DNA from: Thermocoleostomius sinensis A174 | GTDB taxonomy: Bacteria > Cyanobacteriota > Cyanobacteriia > Elainellales > Elainellaceae | NCBI RefSeq assembly: GCF_026802175.1 | Contig: NZ_CP113797.1 | Coordinates: forward strand, 1,279,026-1,343,025 | Direction of reading: 5' to 3' | DNA length: 64,000 nucleotides | Shown here: positions 1-8,911 of the stretch, piece by piece | How positions within the stretch are numbered: position 1 is the stretch's first letter | Layout: the number at the start of each line of letters is the position of its first letter | Notes under the pieces: generated by a model | Databases searched by the model: none | Told to the model about the DNA's origin: nothing | Seen by the model: the letters and a program-made list of their open reading frames with translations, nothing else | Made by a program: the position numbers and the translations under genes

Positions 1-1872
1 GAGTTGGCCAATCGCATTCCCAATTCTAGCCCTCTATACGCAGAGGCCCAAAGTGCAATTGCTCAATGGCAAGAAAATTGGCAGATTGATGAAGCAATCT
101 ATGCCAAAGCACAAACGGCTCTTAAAAATCAAGATTGGGATAGTGTTTCGCACCATATTCTGGAGCTAAGTGAATCGCCCTATGATTACTGGAATACTGA
201 AAAGGTGAATGAACTGGCTCAACAAGTATTGAGCGAAAAGAAGGCACGGCAAATATTAGCGCAAGCCAAGCGCACAGCCGAGGTGGAAACGCCTGACAAT
301 CTGCAAGCGGCATTGAAACTAGCCAAAACCTTGGACACTACGACGTATACCTGGATGGACGCACAACCCACTTTGACTCAGTGGGGAAATACACTACTGA
401 CCATCGGGTTCGATCGCTGGCGTGAAAAACGCTTTGATGAAGCAATTGCTCATGCGGAGGCTGCAAGTGTTAGTTCTGCTTTGGCAACCGAAGCACAACA
501 CTTAATCGATTTGAGTCAGGCGCGACAGTTGGCATTAGCCAGTGGTGGCAATTGGAAGCCTCAACCCAAGCACGTTTGGAACTTGATGGAAGCGGTCTCA
601 GCGGCCAAGCGCATTCCATCGACTAGTCGCTTTTATGCTCAAGCTCAAGAGAGCCTGGCAAGTTGGGATGCACAACTGCAAGCCACCTCCCAGTTGCAGG
701 TTGCTAATCTACTAGCAGACTTGGGACAGCGTGATTCATTGCAAACTGCTATCGCCCAAGCAGAACAAATTCCTCCGGCTCATCCCCGACGATTACAGGC
801 TCAAACCTTGATCGCGTATTGGAAACAGGAAGTGCAACGAGTTGAAGACCAACCTTATTTGCTGTTTGCGCAACAGTTGGCGGAAGCTGGTACGGTTGCA
901 GACTTGAAGCTGGCGATCGCCGAAGCCAGCAAAATTGAGGCAGGGCGGGTATTGCGTCATCAAGCTCAAGGGCTGATTTATGACTGGACTCAGCAAATTC
1001 AAGTTCTAGAAGATCAACCTCTTCTTGCCGAAGCAACCACCCAAGCGCAACAGGGCAACCTGACAGATGCAATTCGGATCGCGGCTCAAATTCCAGCCGA
1101 TCGAGCCTTGTACGATGAGGCGCAAGCGGCAATTGCCGGTTGGCAAGCAGAATTAAACCGGATTGAAATCGCACGCACACGACCAGCCCGATCGAATGAA
1201 TCGAATGTTGCTAATACGCCAGACTCGTCCTATCCTACTTCCTCCGCTCAAGCTGATCCAGAGTCCTTTGATTGGGTGCAGACACCTACGGTGGCAAAGA
1301 CAGCCAAGGACGAACGCCCTGTCACCCCTCCATCGCCCCAATTAACTCCTGTGTTGCCACCTCAGGAAACGACCCGACAACCAGAACTTGCGCCACCTTC
1401 GCCTTTTGTACTGCAAGAGTCTGCTCCTTTGTATGAAGAGGAACCCGCTGCCCGATTTGAATATCGTTCTGATGGAGTGCCCCGGTTAATTCGTCGCCAT
1501 TCTCACTCCTCTGATACTCCTGCTTCGGTCGTCAACGAACCTCCAGCCATCCGTGAGGTATTTCCCCCATTGGATGATGCCACCCTATTTGAAGAACCTC
1601 CGGAAGTGGCACCGGCACTGGAATCGATTCCTGTTGAAGCTGAACCCGTTGTGGAAGAATTGCCGTCCGGAACCGAATCTTCTGCGATCGAATCTCTCCT
1701 ACCCTCCGAGTCTTCACAGTTAGAGGAAAGTGTTCCCTTATCGGTGGACTCGATCAACAAGAATGCATCGGATGAAATTTCTGAGGCTGTGGAACAGTCT
1801 TATCCGGTATCAATGAATGTTTCTGAGAATGAAATTGAACTGAATGTTGAGTTTAGCGATGGGTGGAATTAG
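1..1872 (+). CDS. C-terminal part of a large helical repeat protein (5' end outside window)
   Basis: The reading frame is open from the first base (codons for E-L-A precede any start), so the true start lies upstream of the window. The visible 620 residues hold repeated units of the form LYxxAQxxIxxW, seen for example near residues 9, 207, 265, 320 and 372, separated by helical Ala/Gln/Glu-rich segments. From about residue 400 to the end the protein is rich in Pro, Ser and Glu and looks disordered. No membrane segment, catalytic motif or nucleotide-binding motif is visible in this part. Proteins with such repeats occur in cyanobacteria, but I do not know a demonstrated function and assign none. 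It ends 74 bp before the next gene on the same strand. Confidence 0.8.
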   Translation, partial: ELANRIPNSSPLYAEAQSAIAQWQENWQIDEAIYAKAQTALKNQDWDSVSHHILELSESPYDYWNTEKVNELAQQVLSEKKARQILAQAKRTAEVETPDNLQAALKLAKTLDTTTYTWMDAQPTLTQWGNTLLTIGFDRWREKRFDEAIAHAEAASVSSALATEAQHLIDLSQARQLALASGGNWKPQPKHVWNLMEAVSAAKRIPSTSRFYAQAQESLASWDAQLQATSQLQVANLLADLGQRDSLQTAIAQAEQIPPAHPRRLQAQTLIAYWKQEVQRVEDQPYLLFAQQLAEAGTVADLKLAIAEASKIEAGRVLRHQAQGLIYDWTQQIQVLEDQPLLAEATTQAQQGNLTDAIRIAAQIPADRALYDEAQAAIAGWQAELNRIEIARTRPARSNESNVANTPDSSYPTSSAQADPESFDWVQTPTVAKTAKDERPVTPPSPQLTPVLPPQETTRQPELAPPSPFVLQESAPLYEEEPAARFEYRSDGVPRLIRRHSHSSDTPASVVNEPPAIREVFPPLDDATLFEEPPEVAPALESIPVEAEPVVEELPSGTESSAIESLLPSESSQLEESVPLSVDSINKNASDEISEAVEQSYPVSMNVSENEIELNVEFSDGWN

Positions 1873-1946
1873 GAATAGGGAGTCGGGAGTTGGGCTGGAG
1901 CATTAGACTCTAGTCAACTAATATTAATGAATAAATCAGAGATGAA

Positions 1947-2492
1947 ATGATATTGTTAAAGCCTATTCCTATGCGATCGACCTTTATGCTGAAAAACTCT
2001 ATGACTGTTTCTGCGATGAAGCGTGCATTGGTGCAGGGGTGTTTAGTAGGGCTAATGGGAGGGTTGCTGGTGGGATGCGAGTTTCTCAACCGCGATCTAC
2101 TCAGCCAAAATTCCACAACCAATGCTCCGGCGACCGACTCAACGGAGACATCTCCTGGGGCAGAAACGGCAAACTCAACACCGGGTAATGCTTCCACCCA
2201 AACAGCGGGCAAAAATGTGGCGTGCGACACTCCCAGTCATTTCGCAGAGGTGACATGGCAAGATGGGGGCCCAAGTATGACCTATGTCGATAAACCCGAT
2301 CGAACCAATTTTAGTCAGGTCACTCCAGTTGCCATTGTCAGTAATGCCGATGGCAGTACTACCTATGGATATGCAGGCGATTCAACGACCTATGTTCGCA
2401 TTTATCCCAATGGTAGCTGTCTGGTGCAGACGATCGATGCTCAAGGAACAGTTACAGTTGAAGAATTTGGGCGGGTTGGGTTTGTTGAGTAG
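1947..2492 (+). CDS. Putative lipoprotein, function unknown
   Basis: The N-terminus contains a short basic stretch, a hydrophobic Gly/Leu segment and the lipobox LLVGC with the acceptor cysteine at residue 44 from the start given. A later start at 2016 (MKRALVQG...) would place the cysteine at residue 21, the usual distance for a type II signal peptide, so the start is uncertain. A Ser/Thr/Asn linker of about 40 residues follows, then a compact C-terminal domain of about 90 residues with two cysteines and many aromatic and Gly residues, probably beta-rich. Predicted location is a membrane-anchored protein facing the periplasm. I do not recognise the C-terminal domain. Confidence 0.75.
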   Translation: MILLKPIPMRSTFMLKNSMTVSAMKRALVQGCLVGLMGGLLVGCEFLNRDLLSQNSTTNAPATDSTETSPGAETANSTPGNASTQTAGKNVACDTPSHFAEVTWQDGGPSMTYVDKPDRTNFSQVTPVAIVSNADGSTTYGYAGDSTTYVRIYPNGSCLVQTIDAQGTVTVEEFGRVGFVE

Positions 2493-3082
2493 AGTGGGTT
2501 GAGGCATGCAGGGGGTTGCCTGACGGAACGTTCTACGGGGTTGGCAAATTGAATCAAGATTTGAATCAACACTAGGAGCGGTTCCCGATCGCCCCTGACT
2601 TCAGCGTCAATGGTAACAGGTGAATTGTTCTAGTCCAGAACCCTATGTCTCTACTTAATGCTTCTTAATTCTAAAGAAGAATCGGCAGACAATAGCCGCT
2701 GTTTTCCAAAGAAAAACTAAAATGTGTGCCGAATCACGTCGAAAGTGCACAGAAGTTTGATATTGTGCAAATGTGCTGGTTTCATAAGGTCGATCGTGCT
2801 TTCTCTGGCTATGCTGTGCCGAGACTTCGCATCAACAGACTTTAACGATCGCCTGACTGACCTATCCTGGTTTCCTGCCATTTCCATTGCCATGAGATGT
2901 TGGCCGATAGCCATTTCAGCAATCAATCCTTGAGGTTGGTTGACGGGAGAGTGCGGCCAATGGCAGCAATCAATCGTTGCTGATCTCACCAATTTTTTGA
3001 AGGACTAGAAGATAGCGTGGGTTGCTCATTCAACTAGCGTTCTTCCTTCACTGTTTGTCCTTTCCCCCAAGGAGACTCGATC
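2493..3082. other. 590-bp intergenic region with no supported gene
   Basis: Short frames exist on both strands around 2717-2992, but none has a convincing ribosome binding site or recognisable product. The only clear signal is the AAGGAG at 3069-3074, which belongs to the next gene. Nothing else is seen. Confidence 0.5.
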
Positions 3083-3835
3083 GTGCATCAAGGGCTAAAC
3101 TGCTATATTGTGCAATCTATTGTGCAACACCGAACGCAAGACTTTTTCAAAACTGCTACCAGAACAAGCATTAGCCAAACCATTCGGAAAACCATTCAGC
3201 AATTTATAGTCACAGGTTGCCTCGTTTTCCTATTGTTTGTGGTTCCGGTTGGAACGAGAGTTGCTCATGCCGATGATGCGATCTCGACGGCAACTCAAGA
3301 GTTTTTGAATGCTGTCAATGAAGCGCGAACAAACTTTGATACTTTTTCTCGCGAATCGAAGGATCTGTTGAGCCAAGGTATTCGCGAATCGCAAGCCATG
3401 CTAAGCGATCTGCCAACGCAGTTAGAGAAATTTGCTGCTGAGACTGACCTTACAACCCGCGATCGATTGCGACGGGACATTGTAGCAAAGCAGCAATCTT
3501 TGACAGAGTTAACTAACTCATTTGACACGCAAATTGCTGCCGCCGAGCAAGCTGAAAAACAATACAAAACAGCGATCGACGATGCCTATGATCTGTTCAA
3601 AAAATCGATTTCCCAAACTCAAGATGGTTTGAAAACCGAAACCCATGACAAGGTAGCGAGTTTAAAGCAAACCCTGAAGGAAACGGCAAAAGCCATTAGT
3701 AGTGTGTCAGATGGAACCAGTCGAATTACGACCGGCAAGGTTCCGTTTACGCCCACTCAATGGGATGAACAATTCTCGTCGTTAGAGGCGGTACTTGAGA
3801 AAGCTAGTGATGCGATTCAAGCGCTAGTTGAATAG
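3083..3835 (+). CDS. Exported coiled-coil protein, function unknown
   Basis: The start is GTG at 3083, preceded by AAGGAGA eight bases upstream. Residues 41-59 are strongly hydrophobic and end in AHA before DD, a good type I signal cleavage site; the long n-region before it is unusual and the true start might be internal. The mature part of about 185 residues is charged and helical, with heptad-like spacing, and lacks cysteines or catalytic motifs. It is probably a periplasmic or surface-associated coiled-coil protein. It stands at the head of a plus-strand run of small envelope genes (to 7021) that may be functionally linked, although the gaps argue for several promoters. Confidence 0.75.
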   Translation: MHQGLNCYIVQSIVQHRTQDFFKTATRTSISQTIRKTIQQFIVTGCLVFLLFVVPVGTRVAHADDAISTATQEFLNAVNEARTNFDTFSRESKDLLSQGIRESQAMLSDLPTQLEKFAAETDLTTRDRLRRDIVAKQQSLTELTNSFDTQIAAAEQAEKQYKTAIDDAYDLFKKSISQTQDGLKTETHDKVASLKQTLKETAKAISSVSDGTSRITTGKVPFTPTQWDEQFSSLEAVLEKASDAIQALVE

Positions 3836-3915
3836 TCGAAGTCGCAACCTATTCCTCATCCTATGTTTAGATTTTCGTTTGCCACGTTAATAGATGGTTT
3901 ACAGGAGCATTCATT

Positions 3916-4572
3916 ATGAAGAACTTTAAGCGATCGATTCAGTTATTCTCGGCGACGGCTGCCCTAGTCGCAATGACGGTTGTTTCAACCAGTACGATGG
4001 TTCAAGCGCAAGCCATCACGCCGGAATTAGAAGCCCAAGCGGAAGAAGCCTGTATCAATAAAGCTCGCGCCGATGGATTTGAACTTTCAGAAGTTGTAGA
4101 TATTGCCGCAGTGGATGCAGACACGGTGAATGTGGTGTTGAACCTTACCCGTGATGGGCAACTGTTTAAACTAACCTGTGGATATACGGCCTCTAACCAA
4201 ACTGTCACTACCACGAATGCATCCCGCACCTATGCTCCCTGGATTAATCCGTGGTTAGGTATTCTTCTGCCACTCTTAGTGGGGTTGCCGTTGCTGTTAT
4301 GGTGGGCGGCTGGTCGTCGGGAAGACCGCGATCGGGTGGTCACCCGCGAGAGGACCTACATTGGCGAACGCTCAGAGGCAATTGTGCGAACTAGTGCCGA
4401 TGGAATTAATGTTCACGCTGGCCCAACCAGCACCTCTCGCGTGACGGGCAATTTGCGCAATGGTCAGCGCATTGTGTTGTCCGGACGTTATGACAACGAC
4501 TGGGTTGAGCTTGAAAATGGCGGTTGGGTGCCAGTGCGCTTTGTGGAAACGGCTACACGCTATGTCAATTAG
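3916..4572 (+). CDS. Membrane-anchored protein with C-terminal SH3b domain
   Basis: AGGAG lies 8 bases before the ATG. Residues 1-32 form a signal peptide ending VQAQ. A periplasmic-type domain of about 80 residues with two cysteines follows, then a membrane segment at about residues 113-132 (GILLPLLVGLPLLLWW). The C-terminal 60 residues (about 158-216) match a bacterial SH3 domain: VRTSADGINVHAGP, then RNGQRI and WVELENGGWVPVRFV. SH3b domains in bacteria usually bind cell-wall peptides, so a role at the cell wall is likely but inferred. A strong terminator follows at 4659. Confidence 0.8.
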   Translation: MKNFKRSIQLFSATAALVAMTVVSTSTMVQAQAITPELEAQAEEACINKARADGFELSEVVDIAAVDADTVNVVLNLTRDGQLFKLTCGYTASNQTVTTTNASRTYAPWINPWLGILLPLLVGLPLLLWWAAGRREDRDRVVTRERTYIGERSEAIVRTSADGINVHAGPTSTSRVTGNLRNGQRIVLSGRYDNDWVELENGGWVPVRFVETATRYVN

Positions 4573-4658
4573 GTGAAATTGGACGTTGCTTGGAATGGTT
4601 ACAGTTAACTTCTTTCAAGCGAACATTTAAGCCTAAAAATTAGATAATTTCTGTTTTT

Positions 4659-4709
4659 AAAAGAGATAAAACAAGATTTTCACTGTTTTTCTTGTTTTGT
4701 CTCTTTTTA
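4659..4709 (+). terminator. Strong intrinsic terminator after the SH3b gene
   Basis: Bases 4659-4675 pair with 4691-4707 in a 17-bp stem with one mismatch, around a 15-base AT-rich loop, ending in a T-run. It lies 86 bases after the SH3b stop codon. The arms are AT-rich and partly symmetrical, so it could also fold in RNA from the other strand. Confidence 0.75.
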
Positions 4710-4812
4710 GCATTGATTAGCTTTTTGCTGCTTCAAGCTACGGTATGATCACCTCAGCATTGATTGTTTGTTGTGATTTTCGATGTTGTGATGTTGTTCT
4801 TGAAGAGGATTT

Positions 4813-5292
4813 ATGAGCATCTATACCCCTGAAGAAATGAGTACGATCGCCTCTGCACCGATGATGATTGGCATGGCGATCGCCTCGGTTGATATGGGCA
4901 TTGTTTCAACGGCCATTGAAGCCGCTGCGATGTCCAAAGAAATTACTGGAGCCGCCAAGAAGTATCCCAATAATTCCATTATTCATTCGGTGTTTGCCGA
5001 TGAGGTGTTACGCAGCGGTGCTGTGAAAATGCAAAAGCCGGATGTGAAGTCGGAAGAAGTGCAATCGGGTGCCATTGTAGATAAGGCTCTGGCGGCAGTT
5101 GATGCAGCGGTGGCGATTGTCAGCAGCAAGGCGACTCCGGAAGAGGTGCAGGAGTATAAGCAGTTCATCTATTCCTGTGCCGATGCAGTGGCTAATGCAG
5201 CCGGCAGCGGTTTGTTTGGGTCAGGTAGCCCCAAAGTCACAGATAAAGAAGCCGCGGCTTTGACAAAGGTAAAAGCCGCCCTTGGCATCTAA
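4813..5292 (+). CDS. Small soluble helical protein, function unknown
   Basis: The 159-residue product begins MSIYTPEEMSTIASAP and is preceded by GAAGAGG. There is no signal peptide. The sequence is Ala-rich and helical, with two hydrophobic helices near the N-terminus (residues 15-45) and a central helix of the type VDKALAAVDAAVAIV. No catalytic residues stand out. The composition and length suggest a small four- or five-helix bundle. It lies between a terminator upstream and a lipoprotein gene downstream, so it probably has its own promoter between 4710 and 4800. I do not recognise the family with certainty. Confidence 0.75.
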   Translation: MSIYTPEEMSTIASAPMMIGMAIASVDMGIVSTAIEAAAMSKEITGAAKKYPNNSIIHSVFADEVLRSGAVKMQKPDVKSEEVQSGAIVDKALAAVDAAVAIVSSKATPEEVQEYKQFIYSCADAVANAAGSGLFGSGSPKVTDKEAAALTKVKAALGI

Positions 5293-5413
5293 AGTCATTG
5301 CCTCTCATCAACGCTTTTCAAGCTTGATTTCTTGCAATAGTTTGCAAGCTCGTTACAAGGTTAGTTACTTCTATTAATATTCAATTAATTCGCCTTAGTT
5401 TCAGGAGAAAACA

Positions 5414-6070
5414 ATGATTTCCGATCGCTGGCTTAGGGTACTTGCTCCCATTTTCCTTAGCCTGTTGATATTTGTTTCAGCATGTGCCCCAAAGCAAACC
5501 TCTCGTTACTCGGATATTCAGAAGGAAACAACGCGCCGTGGTGCACCGTCGGCTGTGGTGAAAACGGCTGAACAGGGAGGTACGTTTAACAAGTTCTTCC
5601 CAGGGTCTATGGGTTCCTATGAGGTTGTGCCTGCTCAAGAGAAGAAGGGCTTTGCCGAGTACAAAATCAACCAGGATGGTAAAACGGTTGCCATGCTGAC
5701 GATCAATGATACGCTAAGCTTGCCTTCTGCGGCTGCCAAGTACAAAACCAGCACTGAGAAGGTCGCTGGTTATCCGGCAGTCGATCAAGGCACAACGGCC
5801 ACTGGCATTCTAGTGAACGATCGCTATCAAGTGAAAGTTCTTTCGCGAGATGCTTCGTTTACCCGTGAGGATCGGGTCGCGTGGCTACAAAAATTTGACC
5901 TGAAGGGATTAGCCAAACTAGAATCGGCTCCCGCTTCCACAACAGCGACAACTTCAAAACCCTCTAAAGCCGCAGATTCAACACCCACCCTGCCCAGATC
6001 GTCTAGAACAGCGGATTCTAAACCGAAGCTTGAGTTTCCTCCAGGTTTGTCTCCTCAGCCTGCGACTTAA
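5414..6070 (+). CDS. Putative lipoprotein, function unknown
   Basis: AGGAG sits six bases before the ATG. The N-terminus is a classic lipoprotein signal: basic start, hydrophobic LAPIFLSLLIF, then VSAC with the acceptor cysteine at residue 24. Residues 30-165 form a folded domain (FNKFFPG..., YEVVPAQEKKGFAEYKI, YPAVDQG) that looks like a small alpha/beta domain. The last 50 residues are Ser/Thr/Pro-rich and probably disordered. It is predicted to sit on the periplasmic side of a membrane. It is 66 bp upstream of the next gene and may be cotranscribed with it. Confidence 0.78.
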   Translation: MISDRWLRVLAPIFLSLLIFVSACAPKQTSRYSDIQKETTRRGAPSAVVKTAEQGGTFNKFFPGSMGSYEVVPAQEKKGFAEYKINQDGKTVAMLTINDTLSLPSAAAKYKTSTEKVAGYPAVDQGTTATGILVNDRYQVKVLSRDASFTREDRVAWLQKFDLKGLAKLESAPASTTATTSKPSKAADSTPTLPRSSRTADSKPKLEFPPGLSPQPAT

Positions 6071-6136
6071 CGAGCGACGATCGCTGTACACCTCAACCTG
6101 AAGGGTTCCGCGCAGTTATAAGATAAGGAGATTACC

Positions 6137-7021
6137 GTGAGTAAACCAATCTATGAGTTGGTCGATGAGTTACCGAAAGGCGGCCTCACCGTATCAGCAT
6201 TGCGATCGTTAGACTTCGTGGTGCCAGGACAGTGGGATAATTTGGTTGGCTTTGACAACACAATTCGCACCGTCACTGGCGAAACTGACGAAAGCCTAAT
6301 TCAACAGATCGGCGAACGAGCCGTGGCGCTCTATAACGACAAGTCGCAAGGCTATCAGCGGGCCCTGTGGCTCTATGACACCGTTGACTCGGCCTCTGGG
6401 TTGCTGGGAACAGCAGCATTGGCTAACCGTATTGGGCAAGATTCGTTTTTAGGCTTTTTGAAGCACCTGACCCCCAAACCCGAACGGGCGCAAAGTATTG
6501 ACCTCTGCGTTAAACTCGTCACGGAGTTGGTTGCCTTCTGCCAAATCAACGGCATTCCTGGCGACAGCATTGGCGATTTTTTGGCATCGCTGAAAGATTA
6601 CAGCGGCGAGTCGTTGATGCGGATGGCGGCGTTGGTATCGTTTGATGGGTTGATTCCGCTGGGGCCTAGCTTCACCGATAAGGCCCTGTCGATGATTAAG
6701 GGGATGAATGCTTCCGAATTGGAGAAGAATCAAACCTTCAAAGGTGTCAAGGATTTGATTCCGGGCAACAATGATGCTGGGAAGCATGCGTTTATCACTG
6801 AAAGCTTTGAATCGACGAAGGGCTGGATGGACAGCTTTGTTGCGTCTAAAGGGCTAACTCAGGCGGGCTTGATTGATAACCTCTCGAAATTCATTGATTT
6901 CTCGAAAGATAAGGTGGATTATTTGGGCGCGTTATTGGATGTTTCGGTGAAATACTATCGCCACACAGGCATTCAAACGTTAGCACGTCGCTTAATTGAG
7001 CGGGCGGTCGCTGAAATCTAG
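6137..7021 (+). CDS. Soluble protein of unknown function (294 aa)
   Basis: The start is GTG at 6137 with AAGGAG six bases upstream. The product has no signal peptide or membrane segment. It is mostly helical, with a repeated theme of short amphipathic helices (LIQQIGERAVALYN, ALWLYDTVDSASGLLG, LDVSVKYYRHTGIQTLARR). It reads like a compact helical domain protein and I find no catalytic motif. An intrinsic terminator follows at 7068, which closes the plus-strand run that begins at 1947. Confidence 0.75.
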   Translation: MSKPIYELVDELPKGGLTVSALRSLDFVVPGQWDNLVGFDNTIRTVTGETDESLIQQIGERAVALYNDKSQGYQRALWLYDTVDSASGLLGTAALANRIGQDSFLGFLKHLTPKPERAQSIDLCVKLVTELVAFCQINGIPGDSIGDFLASLKDYSGESLMRMAALVSFDGLIPLGPSFTDKALSMIKGMNASELEKNQTFKGVKDLIPGNNDAGKHAFITESFESTKGWMDSFVASKGLTQAGLIDNLSKFIDFSKDKVDYLGALLDVSVKYYRHTGIQTLARRLIERAVAEI

Positions 7022-7067
7022 CAGTTCTCTGAACCATGCTCGATCGATTCTCGTTTTGATTCATGTA

Positions 7068-7099
7068 CCCCTCTTTCAACCTTGAGAGAGGGGTCTTTT
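7068..7099 (+). terminator. Intrinsic terminator
   Basis: CCCCTCTTTC at 7068-7077 pairs with GAGAGAGGGG at 7084-7093 (one mismatch), loop AACCTT, followed by TCTTTTC. It is 46 bases after the stop codon of the upstream gene. Confidence 0.8.
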
Positions 7100-7201
7100 C
7101 ATTGATTCCTCTAAAAGCTGGCTGAATTATACTAATTCTCTAAACTTGTTCCCTAAACTTGGACTATTCATCACCGCATCTGTAAAGGGCATCACGCATC
7201 T

Positions 7202-7229
7202 GTAAGGGCATTTCGCGAAACGCCCTTAC
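7202..7229. repeat. Small palindromic repeat (REP-like hairpin)
   Basis: GTAAGGGC at 7202-7209 pairs with GCCCTTAC at 7222-7229, and the centre TTTCGCGAAA is itself palindromic. A shorter relative occurs at 24220-24241, which suggests a dispersed repeat family in this genome. Confidence 0.55.
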
Positions 7230-7257
7230 TATGGGTATAAGCTCTTGCCGCTGGCGT

Positions 7258-7458
7258 TTATCTAACCAACACCGTCATGTATTTGCCTGCTGCAAAAGGC
7301 GCGGGAATGATGGGGGTGAATTTCACCCGATCGTTGGTCATTTTGCGCACGTAAAACTCATTCATCTGGTGTGTCACTTGCTCGCGAGAACCGATAATCC
7401 AAATTTGTACCCGATCGTCGTCAACAATGGGCAATTGCTCGTTCCATTCTCCAGTCAT
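7258..7458 (-). CDS. Small conserved-looking protein of unknown function
   Basis: A 66-residue frame starts at an internal ATG (MTGEWNEQLPI); an upstream in-frame extension of 11 residues is possible but lacks support. The product is balanced in composition, with a central segment VQIWIIGSREQV followed by a basic helix and a hydrophobic end YMTVLV, like a small alpha/beta protein. The flanking sequence is repetitive and intergenic, so this is an isolated gene. The function is not known to me. Confidence 0.5.
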   Translation of the reverse strand: MTGEWNEQLPIVDDDRVQIWIIGSREQVTHQMNEFYVRKMTNDRVKFTPIIPAPFAAGKYMTVLVR

Positions 7459-7922
7459 GTTGGTATTCCTTTTTTGCGGATTGTGCTGCAAGCGCGATCG
7501 TGCTGAGACTCCAAGAATTGGGGGTTCCTCCCACGCTCCCAGTGGAGGACGGCTACATCTCCCGCACCCCCTCTAGAAAGGTAGAGTCAATGGGTAGAGT
7601 GGCAAGGCGGTTTGAACCCTCACACGACTCACCCATCACCGATTACCGATTACCGATTACCCATTCCCCAAAGCTCGATCGCATCTCTAGAAAAAGCCCA
7701 AGGTGTGAGAGACGGCTCTCAAACTTAATTGCAGCATCAGCAAGGCCAGATGATACACTCATCAAAGCCTGCTTCCTGCTGGTGTCAGGAAGTTAGGTTA
7801 GCTGGTCGGGGTTGTTGGTAGCTTCCCTGATCAGCGCTATACCTCACCTTGAACCGATGGGTCACTGGTCATCTCCGGGCTGGAAAAAACCAGTACTCGC
7901 CAGCATAAAACAAACGATCGAA
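7459..7922. other. Intergenic stretch with short repeats, no supported gene
   Basis: An open frame at 7500-7796 has low-complexity content and runs through a tandem repeat, so it is not called. Three units of CCGATTA occupy 7639-7659. Confidence 0.5.
7639..7659. repeat. Heptanucleotide tandem repeat (STRR-like), CCGATTA x3
   Basis: Three exact, adjacent copies of a 7-bp unit. Short heptamer repeats of this kind are common in filamentous cyanobacteria. Confidence 0.7.
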
Positions 7923-8035
7923 TTACACAAGCGTGGAGTGCAAAAAACCAGGCGATCGTTCACTGGTGTAGAGCAATGGCTGGGTTGAGTTCACCTGTTG
8001 CTGTCACGGTTATTGCATAGGCTGCTGCGTTTGCT
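7923..8035. repeat. Direct repeat, copy 1, left of the ParE toxin-antitoxin pair
   Basis: About 113 bp that recur at 8799-8911 (offset 876) with scattered mismatches and no gap. Both copies contain TTACACAAGCGTGGAGTGC and GCAATGGCTGGGTTGAGTTC. Read in one frame both copies encode TQAWSAKNQAIV...AMAGLSSP, but copy 1 then meets a TAG codon, which suggests remnants of a coding sequence. Confidence 0.75.
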
Positions 8036-8132
8036 GCGATCGAATCAACATTTCTAAAATTGACTGGAATCATAGCTAATTCCCTCAGCTTATCTTTTAA
8101 GATGAAGTCACTGACCTAATCAAATTGCTGCA

Positions 8133-8360
8133 ATGAGTACTCATCCCTTGCTCAAGGTTGAAATTTCTCAACTTAGCATTGCTGAACGCATCCAACTCGC
8201 TGAAGACCTTTGGGATAGCATCCTGGAACAGCCAGACAAACTACCGCTGACTGATGCTCAGAAACAAGAACTCGATCGCCGACTGGAGCGATATCAGCAA
8301 GATCCGATGGCGGGTTCAACCTGGGAAGCAGTTAAGCAACGATTAGGCTTTCCTGAATGA
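8133..8360 (+). CDS. Antitoxin of a RelE/ParE-type pair (addiction module component)
   Basis: The 75-residue product has the features of the small addiction-module antitoxins: a short lead, then LSIAERIQLAEDLWDSI, an acidic helix with LTDAQKQELDRRLERYQQDP, and a C-terminal WEAVKQRLG. Antitoxins of this family bind the toxin through the C-terminal part and repress their own promoter through the N-terminal part. The stop codon overlaps the toxin start by four bases (ATGA), typical of translational coupling. The pair lies between two copies of a 113-bp direct repeat. Confidence 0.85.
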   Translation: MSTHPLLKVEISQLSIAERIQLAEDLWDSILEQPDKLPLTDAQKQELDRRLERYQQDPMAGSTWEAVKQRLGFPE

Positions 8361-8653
8361 GCTACAATCTCATCATTCGTCCCGAAGCAGAGTTAGATAT
8401 TCAAGATGGTTTCAAGTGGTATGAAACGCAGGTTCCTGGCTTAGGGTCTGAATTTATCCGAGCCATTGATACGTGTCTGTCTGGCATCGGTCGCAATCCA
8501 CTTGCCTATCCCCTGCTCTATCAGCAAGCACGACGAGCACTCGTCCGCCGTTTTCCCTATAGCATTCTCTACGTCTTTGATCAAAATACTGTTTCCATCA
8601 TTGCTTGCTTTCACAGTAAACGCAATCCAAAATCCTGGCAAGAAAGACTTTAG
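8357..8653 (+). CDS. RelE/ParE-family toxin
   Basis: The 98-residue product has the ParE pattern: MSYNLIIRPEAELDIQDGFKWYE at the start, a central helix with FIRAIDTCLSGI and NPLAYPLLY, then the beta strands with RRALVRRFPYSILYVF and a final HSKRNPKSW. ParE toxins poison DNA gyrase and RelE members cleave mRNA; which applies here cannot be told from the sequence. It overlaps the antitoxin gene by four bases, so the two are made from one transcript. Confidence 0.87.
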   Translation: MSYNLIIRPEAELDIQDGFKWYETQVPGLGSEFIRAIDTCLSGIGRNPLAYPLLYQQARRALVRRFPYSILYVFDQNTVSIIACFHSKRNPKSWQERL

Positions 8654-8798
8654 CGTTTAGTTTGAGCAGTTCTTGGTGCTGCTCACAGTAGCCGATAATC
8701 TCACAGATGGCAGGTAGGGGCAAGTCCCAGTTTTCGGCTCCCTGCTCTGGCGATCGTTGATTAATCATCATGTCTTGCCAAACCGTAGAAGCAAGGAG

Positions 8799-8911
8799 TT
8801 TACACAAGCGTGGAGTGCAAAAAACCAGGCGATCGTTCAATGGCAAGAAGCAATGGCTGGGTTGAGTTCACCTCTGGCTGCAACCGTTATTGCATGGGCG
8901 GCTGCATTTGC
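8799..8911. repeat. Direct repeat, copy 2, right of the ParE toxin-antitoxin pair
   Basis: Second copy of the repeat at 7923-8035. It is followed directly by the 21-bp tandem array. The frame FTQAWSAKNQAIVQWQ continues here without a stop until 8977. Confidence 0.75.

Noticed and set aside
2717-2992. 91-codon minus-strand frame in the 2.5-3.1 kb gap
   Set aside because: No ribosome binding site, odd composition, and an overlapping frame on the other strand of similar length; probably chance.
7639-7659. CCGATTA repeat as a CRISPR-like array
   Set aside because: Units are 7 bp with no spacers, so it is a simple heptamer repeat. No CRISPR array was seen anywhere in the window.
7500-7796. 98-codon frame at 7500
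   Set aside because: It runs through the CCGATTA tandem repeat and has low-complexity content with no ribosome binding site.
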